A stretch of 39,034 bases of DNA from a virus, in the IMG/VR virus record IMGVR_UViG_3300034190_002964, positions 1 through 39,034 of that record. One strand, 5' to 3'. The notes under the pieces were generated by a model. The model made no database searches and was not told the DNA's origin. It saw nothing but the letters and a program-made list of their open reading frames with translations. Below are positions 7,758 through 16,253 of the stretch, one piece after another. The number at the start of each line of letters is the position of its first letter. Position 1 is the stretch's first letter. A program made the position numbers and the translations under genes.

Positions 7758-8136
7758 TATTATCCCCCTCTACTATTATATAATTCCAATAACCAATCAA
7801 ATCTAACATTTGTTTATCCACCCTACCCATTATCGCATGTTGTGGCAAAGTATGTCTGTGTCCTATCACTAACAATGGAAGTATATTGTGTGGTATACAT
7901 AAACTTGTCAAAGCGTTTATACAATTGCCAAGTCCTGAGTTTTGTAAATAAACACAACTCTTCATACCAGCCAACTCTGCACCAACTGCGATTCCAATCG
8001 CTTGTCCTTCATTGGTTGCGGGTATGTGTTCAAATTCTGATTTCTGTATCTCTTTTATGAATGGTTTTAATCCACTATCAGGTACTCCTGTGAAGAAATT
8101 ATAACCATCATCTGTAACTGCTTTAAGTATAATCAT
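7747..8136 (-). CDS. ppd: Phosphonopyruvate decarboxylase, pyrimidine-binding subunit
   Basis: 129 aa matching the N-terminal (Pyr) domain of Ppd: FFTGVPDSGLKPFI, HIPATNEGQAIGIAVGAELAG with the catalytic E43 that activates thiamine diphosphate, VYLQNSGLGNCINALTSL, and LPLLVIGHRHTLPQHAIMGR ahead of LLDLIGYW. In most bacteria this domain is fused to the C-terminal one; here they are separate genes and about 50 linker residues are missing. The ATG overlaps the pepM stop by 14 bases and has GGAG ten bases upstream. It presumably forms a heterodimer or heterotetramer with the subunit encoded at 7287-7757, since each ThDP site needs both domains. Confidence 0.85.
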   Translation of the reverse strand: MIILKAVTDDGYNFFTGVPDSGLKPFIKEIQKSEFEHIPATNEGQAIGIAVGAELAGMKSCVYLQNSGLGNCINALTSLCIPHNILPLLVIGHRHTLPQHAIMGRVDKQMLDLIGYWNYIIVEGDNNVK

Positions 8137-9412
8137 TTGGTATTAACTCCAAAACTTCTTTTATTGGTAAACAACTTTTATTAGCCTCATAAGACCTTTT
8201 ATTTTCTAAAATAGATTTAGCAGTATTAATCATCGCTGGATAAGAACTTCTTAATAAATGATTAGCATAAATAACTACATCTACTCCAATATTAATTAAT
8301 TCTTCTTCTACCACTCTATTATAAGTAGATGGCACAACCACCAAAGGAACTTTTTTCTTAAACTTTTCATAACGTTTACAGAAAGATAATATTTCATTGG
8401 TACTTTCACTCTTACTATGAATCATAATACCATCAGCACCATTACTGATATAAATGCTTGCTCTATAGATAGCGTCATCAATACCCTTATCTAATATAAA
8501 ACTTTCTATCCTAGCTATAATCATAAACTCTTTTGTTACTAAAGACTTTTTACCCTCTGATATTTTGTTTCCAAACTCATTCGGATTATCTTGTGTCTGA
8601 TTAGATGTATCTTTAAAAAGAGAGTTTCTTTTAGAACCAATCTTATCTTCAATTATTACAGCAGATACACCCATTCTTTCTAAGGTTCTTATTGTAAATT
8701 TAAAGTGTTCAATCATACCACCATTATCTAAATCAACAATCATCGGCTTTGTTGTAACATCAAATATCTCACTTAACGTTTGACTAACTGTGGTTATATC
8801 TACATACTGATTGTCTGGTTTACCTTTAGAGGCTGAATGAGTTAGGCTACTTAACCACATAGCATCAAACTCATCACTTCCCACCTTTGTTTTTTCTACG
8901 ATTAAACCAGTCAATCCATTGTGTGCTTCTAATACCTTTACAATCGGTTTTGAATTCAACAATCTCTTTAACATCTTCCTTCTAATATCAGGCGTTGTTC
9001 CTATATCCTTTAAGTGATTGTGCAATTTAGTAGATGATACTCCTTTAGTATATGGAACATCAATAACTTCTCCACCCCACTCTTTTAACTTATCTATCAC
9101 TCCCTGCCTAACTTGCTTTTGAACTCCTTCTTTCCAATCATCTCCGTGCACCACATATTTTGGTTTCAGTTCTTCTATGTTAGGTATATAATCCAATGTT
9201 TCTTGTGGTATAACTTCACTAACACCGACTATATTTTCTACAACTATTTTTCTTTCTTTGTAACTTAAAGCAGGTAATCTTTTATAACTAGCTATAGCAG
9301 AATCAGTAAGTAAACCTACCACAACATCTCCATATTTTTTAGCTTCTTTTATTATATTAAGATGTCCGTGATGAATTAAATCAGCACACATTCCAACATA
9401 AACTTTGCTCAT
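8123..9412 (-). CDS. pepM: Cytidylyltransferase-phosphoenolpyruvate mutase fusion
   Basis: 429 aa, two domains. Residues 1-~135 are a cytidylyltransferase-like domain (H14-H-G-H17 nucleotide motif, KPKYVVHGDDW, and the GVSSTKL substrate loop). Residues ~140-429 are a PEP mutase/isocitrate lyase-type barrel with PMIVDLDNGG for Mg2+ and the motif EDKIGSKRNS (255-264), the EDKxxxKxNS signature separating true PEP mutases from lyases. The mutase makes the C-P bond (PEP to phosphonopyruvate). The fused transferase domain, as in PntC-type enzymes, would make a CMP-phosphonate for transfer to a glycan or lipid. It is coupled (ATGA) to the phosphatase-superfamily gene before it and to ppd after it. 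Confidence 0.92.
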   Translation of the reverse strand: MSKVYVGMCADLIHHGHLNIIKEAKKYGDVVVGLLTDSAIASYKRLPALSYKERKIVVENIVGVSEVIPQETLDYIPNIEELKPKYVVHGDDWKEGVQKQVRQGVIDKLKEWGGEVIDVPYTKGVSSTKLHNHLKDIGTTPDIRRKMLKRLLNSKPIVKVLEAHNGLTGLIVEKTKVGSDEFDAMWLSSLTHSASKGKPDNQYVDITTVSQTLSEIFDVTTKPMIVDLDNGGMIEHFKFTIRTLERMGVSAVIIEDKIGSKRNSLFKDTSNQTQDNPNEFGNKISEGKKSLVTKEFMIIARIESFILDKGIDDAIYRASIYISNGADGIMIHSKSESTNEILSFCKRYEKFKKKVPLVVVPSTYNRVVEEELINIGVDVVIYANHLLRSSYPAMINTAKSILENKRSYEANKSCLPIKEVLELIPNDYT

Positions 9413-10635
9413 CCTATTACTCTTCTCTTTACAGGTTTAGGTTCAGCTCTTTTCTTTTCCTCTTCATCTTCTCCATCTACTCTCCTAAAGTACCATTCCC
9501 AAGGCCCATCTAAAAGGTGTTGTTTTAATTTTTCACCAATTTCTGATTCTATTACATTTGGTATATCAATGGTATTTGTAGTTTTATTGTAGATAATAAC
9601 TCTTTCTTGTTGATTGTGAAATTGTCTTTTATGTGCATTCGGTGAGTGGTTTATATATTGTATGTAACGATCCTCATCTAAAGCCTTCACAGCAGATACT
9701 GTTGAAGCATAATTAGGATTTACAGCACTTCTACCATCTTCACGAACATAAATTCTATCCATATCCAACTCACCGAAAGCATCATTTGGCAAAGGAATGT
9801 GCTCTTCATCTCCTTTACTTGTATCATATACTCTATTTAATACTGTATTCTTAAAGTCATCGCAACCTATTATTTTCTTAATATCTTTTCTGCCACTAAT
9901 ATTATCCTTAACACCACACCAAGCCAACCAAGAATCTGGCGGCGGCATCATTATATTAATATTATGTGGTTCTCCATGATCTGCAAATACCCAAAATAAA
10001 GAATCCGGTTGTTCAAAATCCATTTCCTTTATCATATCAGCATACATATCTATTATATTTTCAGAAGTAGCTTCTATTGTCTCACCACCGTAATTTATAT
10101 GATGTCCTCTAGCTGAGTCGTGGTAGTGATTAAACTTTAAAACTATGAAGTGATTTGGTTTAGATGGAATGTCTCGAGCTACACCATCTGTTGGTAAGTT
10201 CTGCATCTTTTTTATAAAAGTATTCTCATCTCGCATTGAATCGTATTCATAGAATTTCATATTGTCTGTTCTACCACATATATCATCAGGTAAAAGTTTA
10301 AAGCTAGTGTCTCCGAAATCACCTCTTCCTCCATCTCCTCTAGTTAATGGCATTGAGTGAATATGTATTGTCCAATCATTAGGAATCATATGAAACAACA
10401 TCTGTTCATCCCACTTCTTCTTATCAGTAACCAATCTACCATACGAATGTGAATGACCAACCCCACCTATTCCAAACATTTCTGTTGGCGTTTTGCCACC
10501 AAACATAGTTATAAGAGTTGGCACAGTAGAACTACAAGTTATGTGGTCTGAAAATTGTACTCCCTTACTATTAAAAGCATCTCTAATCTTTCCGTGTCTT
10601 GGAACTGTGTCCATTAGTATACAATATATCTTCAT
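9409..10635 (-). CDS. Alkaline-phosphatase-superfamily (sulfatase/phosphotransferase-like) enzyme
   Basis: 408 aa. The N-terminus holds a metal aspartate (ILMDTVPRHGK) and a nucleophile region SSTVPTLITMFGGKTPTEMFG, where a Thr/Ser rather than the sulfatase CxPxR is expected to be attacked. Further on, LFWVFADHGEPHNI gives the Asp-His metal site. This arrangement is closer to phosphoglycerol or phosphoethanolamine transferases and phosphodiesterases than to true sulfatases. There is no transmembrane segment or signal peptide. The C-terminus is a charged tail (acidic EDEEE, then AEPKPVKRRVIG). It has an AAAGGAG site and overlaps pepM by 4 bases, so transfer or trimming of a phosphonate group on the glycan is a reasonable inference, not shown. 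Confidence 0.68.
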   Translation of the reverse strand: MKIYCILMDTVPRHGKIRDAFNSKGVQFSDHITCSSTVPTLITMFGGKTPTEMFGIGGVGHSHSYGRLVTDKKKWDEQMLFHMIPNDWTIHIHSMPLTRGDGGRGDFGDTSFKLLPDDICGRTDNMKFYEYDSMRDENTFIKKMQNLPTDGVARDIPSKPNHFIVLKFNHYHDSARGHHINYGGETIEATSENIIDMYADMIKEMDFEQPDSLFWVFADHGEPHNINIMMPPPDSWLAWCGVKDNISGRKDIKKIIGCDDFKNTVLNRVYDTSKGDEEHIPLPNDAFGELDMDRIYVREDGRSAVNPNYASTVSAVKALDEDRYIQYINHSPNAHKRQFHNQQERVIIYNKTTNTIDIPNVIESEIGEKLKQHLLDGPWEWYFRRVDGEDEEEKKRAEPKPVKRRVIG

Positions 10636-11396
10636 TATATTCTCCTTTCTAAATAGTGGTCTTGTACAGCATCGTGACCAACGTGTAATATTATTTCATT
10701 TCCACAACCTATGTGTCCAACACCAACTCCAAATTGTTTTGGCATCGGATACGGATATACTCCTGTATTCCAAGCTGCTCTACTCAATTGTAAAGGCCCC
10801 CTCTTTGGATTAGATTTCATAAGTTTAAGAAACTCACTTAAATAAGCCCGACCTCTATTATCATCTGTACGAAATCCAGTCCACCACAAATCATATGTCA
10901 ATGTATTTCCGCCACTCTCATCTTCTCCTATACGATAATCTCCATCATTCCCACGAGTATGTAAACCATCAACCTTAACCATTTGTCTCTCATTTTGTGG
11001 ACAACAAATTCCAAATCTTTTTATGATAGGAACTAAAGTTCTGACTTCATCAGATACAAACATCAAATCTGAATCCATAGCTATAGCAACATCTGCTGTA
11101 GACTCTAATAAACCTTTTATCTGATAGTAGTCACAACAATGATAGCCCCACTTTAATTTACCGCTACCCTCTTTATAATTCTTATCAAAGGGCGTTGATT
11201 CAGGATCTACATACCTAAGTTCCACATCGTAATTATCACCTATTGATTTGTCATCCGAATAACAAATTATATTAGCTTCAGGAAAATACTCCTTAACTCC
11301 CTCATATGTTGGATCTAATCTACCGATTGGATTTTCCCACTTTTGATTAGCTTTATCTCTATCACCAAACTCTGCGAAAATTATATCTAAACTCAA
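10635..11396 (-). CDS. GT-A-fold glycosyltransferase-like protein
   Basis: 253 aa. A DxD-type motif is present (VAIAMDSDLMF, D108-S-D110), followed by WWTGFRTDDNRGRAYLSEFLKL and AAWNTGVYPYPMPKQFGVG, resembling the acceptor half of GT-A nucleotide-sugar transferases. The N-terminal segment (VKEYFPEANIICYSDD) is like GT8/GT32-type openings. Family cannot be fixed from the text. It is coupled by 1 base (TAATG) to the next gene and by 4 bases to the GT9 gene before it. Soluble and cytoplasmic by appearance. Confidence 0.6.
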   Translation of the reverse strand: MSLDIIFAEFGDRDKANQKWENPIGRLDPTYEGVKEYFPEANIICYSDDKSIGDNYDVELRYVDPESTPFDKNYKEGSGKLKWGYHCCDYYQIKGLLESTADVAIAMDSDLMFVSDEVRTLVPIIKRFGICCPQNERQMVKVDGLHTRGNDGDYRIGEDESGGNTLTYDLWWTGFRTDDNRGRAYLSEFLKLMKSNPKRGPLQLSRAAWNTGVYPYPMPKQFGVGVGHIGCGNEIILHVGHDAVQDHYLERRI

Positions 11397-12535
11397 TATG
11401 TTCCCCCTAATAAAATTCTTCTTATAGATTTATACACATCTTTATCTGATATTAAACTCATACACTTACCATCATATGGACACGGAAACTGATCGTAACA
11501 ATTCAAACAATCTAACTCCTCTCTAAATAGTTTTATACCCAACCCAAAAAGATTAACTTCCTGATGTGGTGTCGGACCAAAGAAACTAACTATTTTTGTA
11601 CCTAATGAGATAGCGATATGTAAAGCAACTGTATCGCCTGTGACTATAACATTTGCCATTTTAATCAAATAACTAAACTCTTCTATTGAATAATTATCTG
11701 TTAGGTTTATCAAACTGTCCGATTTATTTTCGTCATATAATTTTTTATTTAATTCAACTTCAGACTTTGAACCACAGAGTAGAACGACACACTCACTATC
11801 TTTTGATAAACGTTTTATGAGTTTATTGTATCCATCATAAGTCCATTTCTTATGTGGGTATACAGGTCCACAACCAGTGTTTAATATTATCAAATCTTTA
11901 ATATACAAAGGCTGTAGATTATCATCGCTGTATAGAAATGATTCCTTAAAGCTTTTAAACCTTTCTGAATCCAACTCAAAAAATGGTTTCTCATTATCAT
12001 AATCTAAATCAGCTACTTCAAATATTAATTGTTGATAGCTTTTTTGATTCTTAGTTTTCCCACCATAATTATCCAAACAAATGTTATAGTGGTATTTACT
12101 ACCATCGTTTAAGGGTACAACATGCCCTTCAGAACTCAATCCATAACCTCTTTTATCTTCTGAATTAAAAGACATCATCATTGATGTAGCCTTTGGGTCT
12201 TTGTCTAAATTTATAATAGTATCGAATTTTTCAAATTGTAATCGTCTTACATTTTCTGTATTGTATTCTAATGTTCTATCTACGAATGGATTTGACTCTA
12301 CAAAATATACAGCATCTTTCACAGTCAACCAACTCAACTGGCAATTAGGATACTTCTTTTTGATTCCTTCCGCTAGAGCAGTTGCTCTAACTACATCACC
12401 CAAAGCATCTAATTTTATTAATAGTATTCTTTCATTATATGGATTATGGTGTTCACATTCAAAACAATTCCAAGACCTATCTATCCAATAGTATTTACAA
12501 GGCCTGTCTCCTTTGAAATGTCTACATGCTTTCAT
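11393..12535 (-). CDS. GT9 (ADP-heptose:LPS heptosyltransferase-like) glycosyltransferase
   Basis: 380 aa. It opens with a cysteine cluster (CRHFKGDRPC, then WNCFECEHH) that may bind zinc. The GT-B heptosyltransferase pattern follows: ILLIKLDALGDVVRATALAEGI, NCQLSWLTVKDAVYFVESNP, LILNTGCGPVYPHKKWTYDGY, and VTGDTVALHIAISLGTKIVSFFGPTPHQE, the conserved GDxxxxHxAxxLxxxxxxxFGPT region. A second cysteine group (LDCLNCYDQFPCPYDGKCM) ends the protein. Members use ADP-L-glycero-D-manno-heptose. The adjoining HldD-like epimerase and the heptose kinase at 24698-25465 support a heptose donor. Confidence 0.85.
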   Translation of the reverse strand: MKACRHFKGDRPCKYYWIDRSWNCFECEHHNPYNERILLIKLDALGDVVRATALAEGIKKKYPNCQLSWLTVKDAVYFVESNPFVDRTLEYNTENVRRLQFEKFDTIINLDKDPKATSMMMSFNSEDKRGYGLSSEGHVVPLNDGSKYHYNICLDNYGGKTKNQKSYQQLIFEVADLDYDNEKPFFELDSERFKSFKESFLYSDDNLQPLYIKDLIILNTGCGPVYPHKKWTYDGYNKLIKRLSKDSECVVLLCGSKSEVELNKKLYDENKSDSLINLTDNYSIEEFSYLIKMANVIVTGDTVALHIAISLGTKIVSFFGPTPHQEVNLFGLGIKLFREELDCLNCYDQFPCPYDGKCMSLISDKDVYKSIRRILLGGTY

Positions 12536-13325
12536 TGAGATATTCTTTGTATTTTTTTATCCCCTTTTCCAAATTGTACTTTGGTTTCCACCCACTCATA
12601 AATTTGATTTCAGATGACTTTGTGTAGAACTGATAGCCTTTTGGTATTTCATACTCACCTTTATATTCATATGGTATTTCCATCAGCTCTAAAACATCCT
12701 CAAAAGAACGGGCTTCTCCACTACCAACTTCATAAACACCATTTTGTACATCATTGAACAATGGATATAATGTAGCATCAACAACATCATCTATATAAAC
12801 AAAATCTCTCAGAGGTTTTTTTGGAAATAACATAAACCTACCAGCTGAATGAGCTTGATAAGCAACAGAAGCCATCTTACCTTTGTGTTCTTCACCAGGC
12901 CCGTAAACATTGAAATATCTCAGAGCATAAAAATCTTTGACTCTACAAGAACCATACTCTTCAGCTAAATATTTAGACCAACCATAGATATTAGATGGTG
13001 TTCCATTTTCACCTGTATTTGCAGCTGAAGAAGAGTATACTACTTTCTTTTCATATATCAATGCCAAATCAAATAGTTCTTTACTAAATAGATAATTGTA
13101 CTTTAACATTTCATTTGGGTCTTTCAACATAGTATCTGATATAGCACCTATGTGTAATATAGCATCACACTCATCAACACATTTTGCTAATGTAGTTTCC
13201 CACCCAATGTGATTCATATAATCTTTTTCTAAACAAGTTACTTTAGTGACATCATCAATTTTCATAAGTTTTTGATAAACATTCTTTCCAATAAAACCCT
13301 CTGTACCAGTTACTAATAATCTCAT
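12522..13325 (-). CDS. hldD: NAD-dependent epimerase, HldD-like (ADP-glycero-manno-heptose 6-epimerase type)
   Basis: 267 aa extended SDR: TGTEGFIG (7-13) binds NAD, VYSSSAANTG and Y114GWSK118 give the catalytic Ser-Tyr-Lys set, and RYFNVYGPGEEHKGKMASV (136-154) with LRDFVYIDDVVDATLYPLF is the HldD pattern rather than GalE or RmlB. It is shorter than E. coli HldD (310 aa), mostly in the N-terminal half. HldD epimerises C-6 of the ADP-heptose used by the GT9 enzyme encoded just after it, with which it overlaps by 14 bases. Another epimerase of the same fold remains possible. Confidence 0.75.
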   Translation of the reverse strand: MRLLVTGTEGFIGKNVYQKLMKIDDVTKVTCLEKDYMNHIGWETTLAKCVDECDAILHIGAISDTMLKDPNEMLKYNYLFSKELFDLALIYEKKVVYSSSAANTGENGTPSNIYGWSKYLAEEYGSCRVKDFYALRYFNVYGPGEEHKGKMASVAYQAHSAGRFMLFPKKPLRDFVYIDDVVDATLYPLFNDVQNGVYEVGSGEARSFEDVLELMEIPYEYKGEYEIPKGYQFYTKSSEIKFMSGWKPKYNLEKGIKKYKEYLNESM

Positions 13326-14128
13326 TTGTATAACTCCTCATATGTACGTTTCATCCAATAAGTTCTGTCTCTTCCCATTTCACTTGGTGGTATGGCATTA
13401 TACTGATAAACCCAAGCTGAATTATAAAGATTTGTTAAGCTATCTTCCCAATAACAACTTTCGTGATAATAAAATAACTGCTTTCTAATCATATCCATCA
13501 TACCAAATTGTCTTGGTAATAAATTTAGTTCTAAACCAAATTCTTTTCTCATACAATTCATCAATGTTATATCACTACCAGTCAATAATATATCATATGA
13601 ATCAATAATCTTTTGTTTGTTCTTTTCATAAAAATCAAATACTTTATTAAAAAAGTCTTGATGTGTTTTATTGATAATAACAAAGCCAGTTTGAAAGAAC
13701 TCAAAAGATGGTATACAAAACTCTTTGTTCCAAAACATTTTAGAGTAACCATTTATAGCTCTGTTCATCCACTCAAAATCCCCATCAGTTAAAACACTTG
13801 TAAATTTACCATCTGTCATCTCAAAAAAGTTAGGACAATCAGGATGAACTACTGAATCAGCATCGACAACTAATACTTGGTCGTATTCTATTTCGTTGTG
13901 TTCTAATATATTTAGAACCTGCCATCTCTGCCAAGTTATTAACATTTCAGATTCAGGACAAAGTAAGTCTGACATAACATATACTTCGTGACCATTCTTT
14001 TTAGCCCAAGCTTTCCAAGACTTTATTCCCCATTCATAACCTTGATGTCTGTTTGAGTGTCCTATGCTTGATTCACCAGTTAAATCTTTTTCTCTTTTGA
14101 TATAAGGTATAAAAATTATATTCTTCAT
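13322..14128 (-). CDS. GT8-like glycosyltransferase
   Basis: 268 aa. A GT-A pattern is seen: YDQVLVVDADSVVHPDCPNFFE with the metal-binding D89-A-D91, then FEFFQTGFVIINKTHQDFF and DITLMNCMRKEFGLELNLLP, as in GT8-type enzymes that acknowledge donor and acceptor. The C-terminal half (FYYHESCYWEDSLTNLYN...WMKRTYEELYK) is not recognised. It is ATGA-coupled to the HldD-like gene and to the DUF616 gene. Donor and acceptor are unknown. Confidence 0.62.
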   Translation of the reverse strand: MKNIIFIPYIKREKDLTGESSIGHSNRHQGYEWGIKSWKAWAKKNGHEVYVMSDLLCPESEMLITWQRWQVLNILEHNEIEYDQVLVVDADSVVHPDCPNFFEMTDGKFTSVLTDGDFEWMNRAINGYSKMFWNKEFCIPSFEFFQTGFVIINKTHQDFFNKVFDFYEKNKQKIIDSYDILLTGSDITLMNCMRKEFGLELNLLPRQFGMMDMIRKQLFYYHESCYWEDSLTNLYNSAWVYQYNAIPPSEMGRDRTYWMKRTYEELYK

Positions 14129-14811
14129 TTCTTTCCTATATGTGCAGTTGTACTTCTGTAAAAATATTCATTGTCTCTCGAATCACCATCCATATAATTA
14201 AATTTTAATTTGTTCTTCCAAGCACAATAATTAAAACTAAGTTGGTCTCTCTTACTACCATACTTAATTTCTGTCCACCAATCTTCCATAGTTTTTATAC
14301 AATCCTTTTCGTTGTGTCTCCTTAGAATAACCATACCAGTAATTAATCCGTTTTTTCTTGGAAATCCTAACATAGCATACTTAGTCATCTGTTTTTGAAT
14401 TAGGTAAGGATCATCTTTGTAATTCAACATGCCCCTTTCGGGTGTAAGTTTCATATTCTTATTACCTAAGTCAATTATAGTCTGTGCTTCTTTGAAAGGA
14501 CAAATCCTTGCATCTAATTTATTATTATTGTGACTGAAAAAAGCAACATTTTTGTCACTTAAATACTTATCAACCAACTCATCCAAGTTTCCTCTTACAT
14601 CCATATTACCATCTATAAAAATACTATACTCATAGTCCTGTAAATATCTGTGTGGTAATACCTTAAACTTTTTAGCATTTCTATTATTATCTTCATACAA
14701 TGGTGTACTATTTTCTTCACTAAAGCATTTCCAATCCCAACCATCAGAACTCTGTTCTGTAACCTTATCATATCCACCAAATATAGAAGTGTAAATTACA
14801 CGCTTTGACAT
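14125..14811 (-). CDS. DUF616 (TOD1/MUCI70-like) putative glycosyltransferase
   Basis: 228 aa covering the whole DUF616 domain: VIYTSIFGGYDKV at the start, W-KCFSEEN, AKKFKVLPHRYLQDYEYSIF with FIDGNMDV, QKQMTKYAMLGFPRKNGLIT, VILRRHNEKDCIKTMEDWW and SKRDQLSFNYCAWK. DUF616 proteins are glycosyltransferases or glycan-modifying enzymes in plants and bacteria. The short length equals the catalytic domain alone. The gene overlaps its neighbours by 4 and 16 bases. Confidence 0.8.
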   Translation of the reverse strand: MSKRVIYTSIFGGYDKVTEQSSDGWDWKCFSEENSTPLYEDNNRNAKKFKVLPHRYLQDYEYSIFIDGNMDVRGNLDELVDKYLSDKNVAFFSHNNNKLDARICPFKEAQTIIDLGNKNMKLTPERGMLNYKDDPYLIQKQMTKYAMLGFPRKNGLITGMVILRRHNEKDCIKTMEDWWTEIKYGSKRDQLSFNYCAWKNKLKFNYMDGDSRDNEYFYRSTTAHIGKK

Positions 14812-16253
14812 ATTATACCCTCATAATCTTTTAATACTTTAAATTGTGTTGTTGGGAAGTATGTACCCTTTAACTGGCCTATCTTTTTTAAAACTTTTAA
14901 TTGTCCTCTATCAATATACTCATCTATAGCTCGTTTCACTTCAGGAAATAAACCATAGTCATCAAAAGCAATTATAGTTCCTTTGCCAAAACTATTCAGA
15001 GAATTGTCTATATCACTTTTTACGTGAGTATAATCGTGAACACAATCTATAAATACAACATCAACTGGTTCAAAGTTCCAAGTTTGAGTGTACACATCTA
15101 TTACAATATAATCAACATTATCACAATTACTATTTAATTTCTTTGATTCTTCGTGTCTTTCATAAAGATTGTCAAGGGCTATAACCTTTTTAAATAAGTA
15201 ACTCAACATTCCTGTACTATGCCCTAATGAAGAACCAACCTCTAATACTTTCATATCTTTGTATTCTTCTTTATCAAAGAAGTTTATGAAATCAGCTTTG
15301 AATTTTAAGCTCGTAGTGGTTTTTGATTCTGTCTTATCAGGCAATCCCTTCAATAGATTCCTTATCTTATCATCTGTTAGATATATTTCATCATTAACAT
15401 AATTGCCACCTATAGGAAATTGTCTTTGTACAGTGTACACATCAGAACTTCTAACTACCAGTTGTGTAGTTCCACATTGATTTCCGACATTATACTTAGC
15501 TTTAGACCTAATATAAAGTTGCATCCTAACTGGCATATGTCTCATATCCAACGCTCTATCTAAAAAACCAAATGATGTATGTTCGATTGGTCTCTCTGTC
15601 CAATAGAAATGTTTTAATTTTGAATCTATAACATCTAACATTAATCTATCCATAGTATAATCATATCTATCTGATAGAAGTAAACAACCAAACTCCCCAT
15701 CGCTATGTTGGGTGATGATTTCTTCACCCATCTTTTTTTCTTCATCACTAAAATATAGTTCTGGTGCTGAGTCTATGTATTCACTTTCTTCAAACTGCCA
15801 AAACTTTAACATTTGTTCTAATAATGGAATATTCGGATTATCTTTATTATAAACCCTATAGTGATCGTGAAATATTTCACCAGCTACACTATCTACAAAA
15901 TCATCTACATATGGATTATTTTTAAATACGTTGATTGCATTTTCTAATGGGTTTTTCCAACTTCCCCATTCATCTCCAATATCTCCACAAATCTTTTCTA
16001 ATAATTTTACAGATGGTATGAATACCTTACAATTTGGATACTTCTCTTTCAATAAACGAGGCATCGCAGATAGTATTCCCCAATCACCTATTCCATGACA
16101 AGTTCTCATAATTGTAAACTCACCTTTTTGTAAATAATCATCTGGTATTCTATAACCTTCAGCTTCTTCAAAACCTAATGTATCAACTTCGCCGGCGTGA
16201 TATAATTTATCATCCACCATTCTAAAGAATATAGGTTTTATTTCTTCCATCAA
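14796..16253 (-). CDS. Fusion: GT9-like glycosyltransferase domain plus C-terminal methyltransferase
   Basis: 485 aa. Residues ~45-310 resemble a heptosyltransferase-like GT-B fold (IMRTCHGIGDWGILSAMPRL, LLKEKYPNCKVFIPSVKLLE, later YNVGNQCGTTQLVVRSS), although the classic donor loop is degenerate. Residues ~335-480 are a class I SAM methyltransferase (MKVLEVGSSLGHSTGMLSYL, VDVVFIDCVHDYTHVKSDID, GTIIAFDDYGLFPEVKRAID), close to the Methyltransf_24 type. One protein could therefore add a sugar and methylate it, or the first domain may only bind glycan. The start ATGATG overlaps the GT2 stop by 4 bases; either ATG could be used. Confidence 0.68.
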   Translation of the reverse strand: MMEEIKPIFFRMVDDKLYHAGEVDTLGFEEAEGYRIPDDYLQKGEFTIMRTCHGIGDWGILSAMPRLLKEKYPNCKVFIPSVKLLEKICGDIGDEWGSWKNPLENAINVFKNNPYVDDFVDSVAGEIFHDHYRVYNKDNPNIPLLEQMLKFWQFEESEYIDSAPELYFSDEEKKMGEEIITQHSDGEFGCLLLSDRYDYTMDRLMLDVIDSKLKHFYWTERPIEHTSFGFLDRALDMRHMPVRMQLYIRSKAKYNVGNQCGTTQLVVRSSDVYTVQRQFPIGGNYVNDEIYLTDDKIRNLLKGLPDKTESKTTTSLKFKADFINFFDKEEYKDMKVLEVGSSLGHSTGMLSYLFKKVIALDNLYERHEESKKLNSNCDNVDYIVIDVYTQTWNFEPVDVVFIDCVHDYTHVKSDIDNSLNSFGKGTIIAFDDYGLFPEVKRAIDEYIDRGQLKVLKKIGQLKGTYFPTTQFKVLKDYEGIICQSV

